Shown here in pieces: positions 5,457 to 6,519 of a DNA stretch of 6,519 bases (positions within the stretch are counted from its first letter, which is position 1; each line of letters opens with the position of its first letter). The DNA lies in contig JAGBHJ010000233.1 of assembly GCA_017935525.1 (NCBI GenBank), positions 1-6,519 of the forward strand, given 5' to 3'. The notes below the pieces were generated by a model that saw nothing but the letters and a program-made list of their open reading frames with translations, made no database searches and was not told the DNA's origin. A program made the position numbers and the translations under genes. The DNA is from Clostridia bacterium. Its GTDB lineage: Bacteria; Bacillota; Clostridia; HGM11327.

Positions 5457-6519
5457 TTGAACGTAATCGGTGTTAGATTCAAATCAACAAAGAAGATATA
5501 CTATTTCAATCCCAACGGATTGGATATAAAAAAGAACGACAACGTGGTGGTGGAGACCTCCAGAGGTATTGAGTTCGGTCAGACGGTTATCGGCGTACGC
5601 GACGTACCCGAGGATCAGATCGTACAGCCCCTGCAAAAGGTAATAAGGATCGCTACCCCCGAGGATGAAAGAACGGTTGAGGTAAACGCCGCAAGACAAA
5701 AGGACGCATTTGACAAGTGCCTCAAAAAGATTGAGCAGCACGGGCTGGATATGAAGCTGGTTGATGCGGAATACACATTTGACGGCACCAAGCTGATATT
5801 CTACTTTACATCCGACGGCAGAGTGGACTTCCGTGAGCTGGTAAAGGATCTTGCCACGCTGTTCAGAACAAGGATCGAATTAAGGCAGATAGCCGTAAGG
5901 GACGAAACCAAGATGCTTGGCGGTTTAGGCGCTTGCGGTAACGAAATATGCTGTAAAAGATTTTTGGGTGACTTTGCTTCCGTTTCCATCAAAATGGCAA
6001 AGGAGCAGAACCTCTCCCTCAACCCCACAAAGATATCGGGCCTTTGCGGCAGGCTTATCTGCTGTCTGAATTTTGAGAAGGACTTTTATAACGATATGAA
6101 TCACCTTCTCCCCTCACAGGACGAGGTTGTAATGTCTCCCAAGGGTCAGGCTACGGTGGTATCCACATATCCCCTTAAGGAATCCGTCCGCGTCAAGTAC
6201 ACAAACCCCGACGGCAGCACGGACACGGCAGTCTTCCACATCAACGACATCACCAGAATACAGCCGGGGCAAAACCCCAAGGAAGTATTTGCCGAGGGTG
6301 ACGATGCAGACTTTATCCCCGACGAGGAAAACGGTGAGGGCGTTGTAGCAGTTGCAAGGTCCAAAAACAAGCCCAGAGCCAACGATTCCGACAGATCAAA
6401 GGACGAGGCTCCCCAGGCAGGTAAGGACGAGGCTCCCAGACACAATAACAACAAAAAATACAACAAGCCAAAGCCCAATTTCTCCAAGGACAAGGAGCAG
6501 CAGGACGAGTCAAAGCCCC
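5457..6519 (+). CDS. ricT: PSP1-domain protein RicT/YaaT with long disordered C-terminal tail; 3' end missing
   Basis: Starts at TTG and is still open at the right edge (354 codons visible). Known: in Bacillus subtilis RicT joins RicA and RicF in a complex that carries [4Fe-4S] clusters, assists RNase Y in mRNA processing and affects the sporulation phosphorelay. Seen: N-terminal MNVIGVRFKSTKKIYYFNP, the PSP1 core with LRQIAVRDETKMLGGLGACG (142-161), and the cysteine sets Cys160-x4-Cys165-Cys166 and Cys197-x4-Cys202-Cys203 (GLCGRLICC), with SIKMAKEQNLSLNP between them. All six cysteines of the two motifs are present, so cluster binding is plausible. From about residue 276 the sequence becomes acidic then lysine-, asparagine- and proline-rich, with two KDEAP units (315-319, 323-327). 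The Bacillus protein ends at about 275 residues, so the tail adds at least 79. It follows holB by 49 nt, as in the Bacillus holB-yaaT order, presumably in the same transcript. Confidence 0.93.
   Translation, partial: MNVIGVRFKSTKKIYYFNPNGLDIKKNDNVVVETSRGIEFGQTVIGVRDVPEDQIVQPLQKVIRIATPEDERTVEVNAARQKDAFDKCLKKIEQHGLDMKLVDAEYTFDGTKLIFYFTSDGRVDFRELVKDLATLFRTRIELRQIAVRDETKMLGGLGACGNEICCKRFLGDFASVSIKMAKEQNLSLNPTKISGLCGRLICCLNFEKDFYNDMNHLLPSQDEVVMSPKGQATVVSTYPLKESVRVKYTNPDGSTDTAVFHINDITRIQPGQNPKEVFAEGDDADFIPDEENGEGVVAVARSKNKPRANDSDRSKDEAPQAGKDEAPRHNNNKKYNKPKPNFSKDKEQQDESKP
6399..6437 (+). repeat. Two-copy in-frame direct repeat in the ricT tail
   Basis: A perfect 15-bp repeat, AAGGACGAGGCTCCC, occurs at 6399-6413 and 6423-6437. 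The 24-nt offset equals eight codons, so both copies encode KDEAP. This looks like a short tandem duplication inside a disordered coding segment; a further related lysine/acid-rich stretch follows near the window end. Confidence 0.7.

Noticed and set aside
1..6519. Mobile element, CRISPR array, toxin-antitoxin pair, defence system or RNA gene
   Set aside because: Genes are tightly packed and recognisable. There are no terminal inverted repeats, transposase motifs, regularly spaced repeats or tRNA/rRNA signatures on either strand.

Overview
The window looks like a chromosomal segment of a Bacillota (Firmicutes) bacterium, most likely class Clostridia. The evidence is the Bacillus/Clostridium-type replication neighbourhood tmk - holB - ricT (yaaT), strong purine-rich Shine-Dalgarno sites, near-consensus sigma-A promoters, two probable TTG starts and heavy use of ATA, AGA and AGG codons. 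The genus cannot be fixed from the sequence. There is no sign of phage, plasmid, IS element, CRISPR array, rRNA or tRNA.

Left part (1-2456, minus strand): two tandem half-size ABC exporter genes. The promoter-proximal one (708-2456) is complete. It carries a degenerate ATPase domain: the Walker A glycine is Ala, the catalytic Glu is Asp and the switch His is Gln. The second starts 1 nt after the first stops and runs off the left edge; only its N-terminal membrane domain is visible. Together they fit a heterodimeric type IV exporter of the BmrCD / LmrCD / TM287-288 kind.

Middle (2457-2647): a 191-nt divergent control region. It holds a consensus promoter facing left (TTGACA, 17 nt, TATAAT) and an extended -10 promoter facing right (TTGAAA, 17 nt, TATAAT with an upstream TG). 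It also holds a perfect 6-2-6 dyad (TAGTTA-GA-TAACTA) in the ABC leader, a 24-nt pseudo-palindrome over the rightward -35, and a pair of direct repeats between the promoters. No regulator gene is in view.

Right part (2648-6519, plus strand): one compact operon. A tandem-GNAT-like protein of the YghO type overlaps tmk (thymidylate kinase) by 8 nt. tmk overlaps holB (DNA polymerase III delta' subunit) by 4 nt. After 49 nt comes ricT (PSP1 / YaaT Fe-S protein), which starts at TTG and is cut by the right edge. tmk and holB serve dTTP supply and clamp loading; RicT homologues act in RNA processing and developmental control. The yaaQ and yaaR genes that separate tmk from holB in Bacillus subtilis are absent.

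Most of the window is recognisable housekeeping and exporter sequence. I do not see a previously undescribed multi-gene system. The points most worth a second look are the architecture of the divergent control region, the YghO-like gene driving the tmk-holB operon, the degenerate exporter ATPase and the repetitive disordered tail of RicT.
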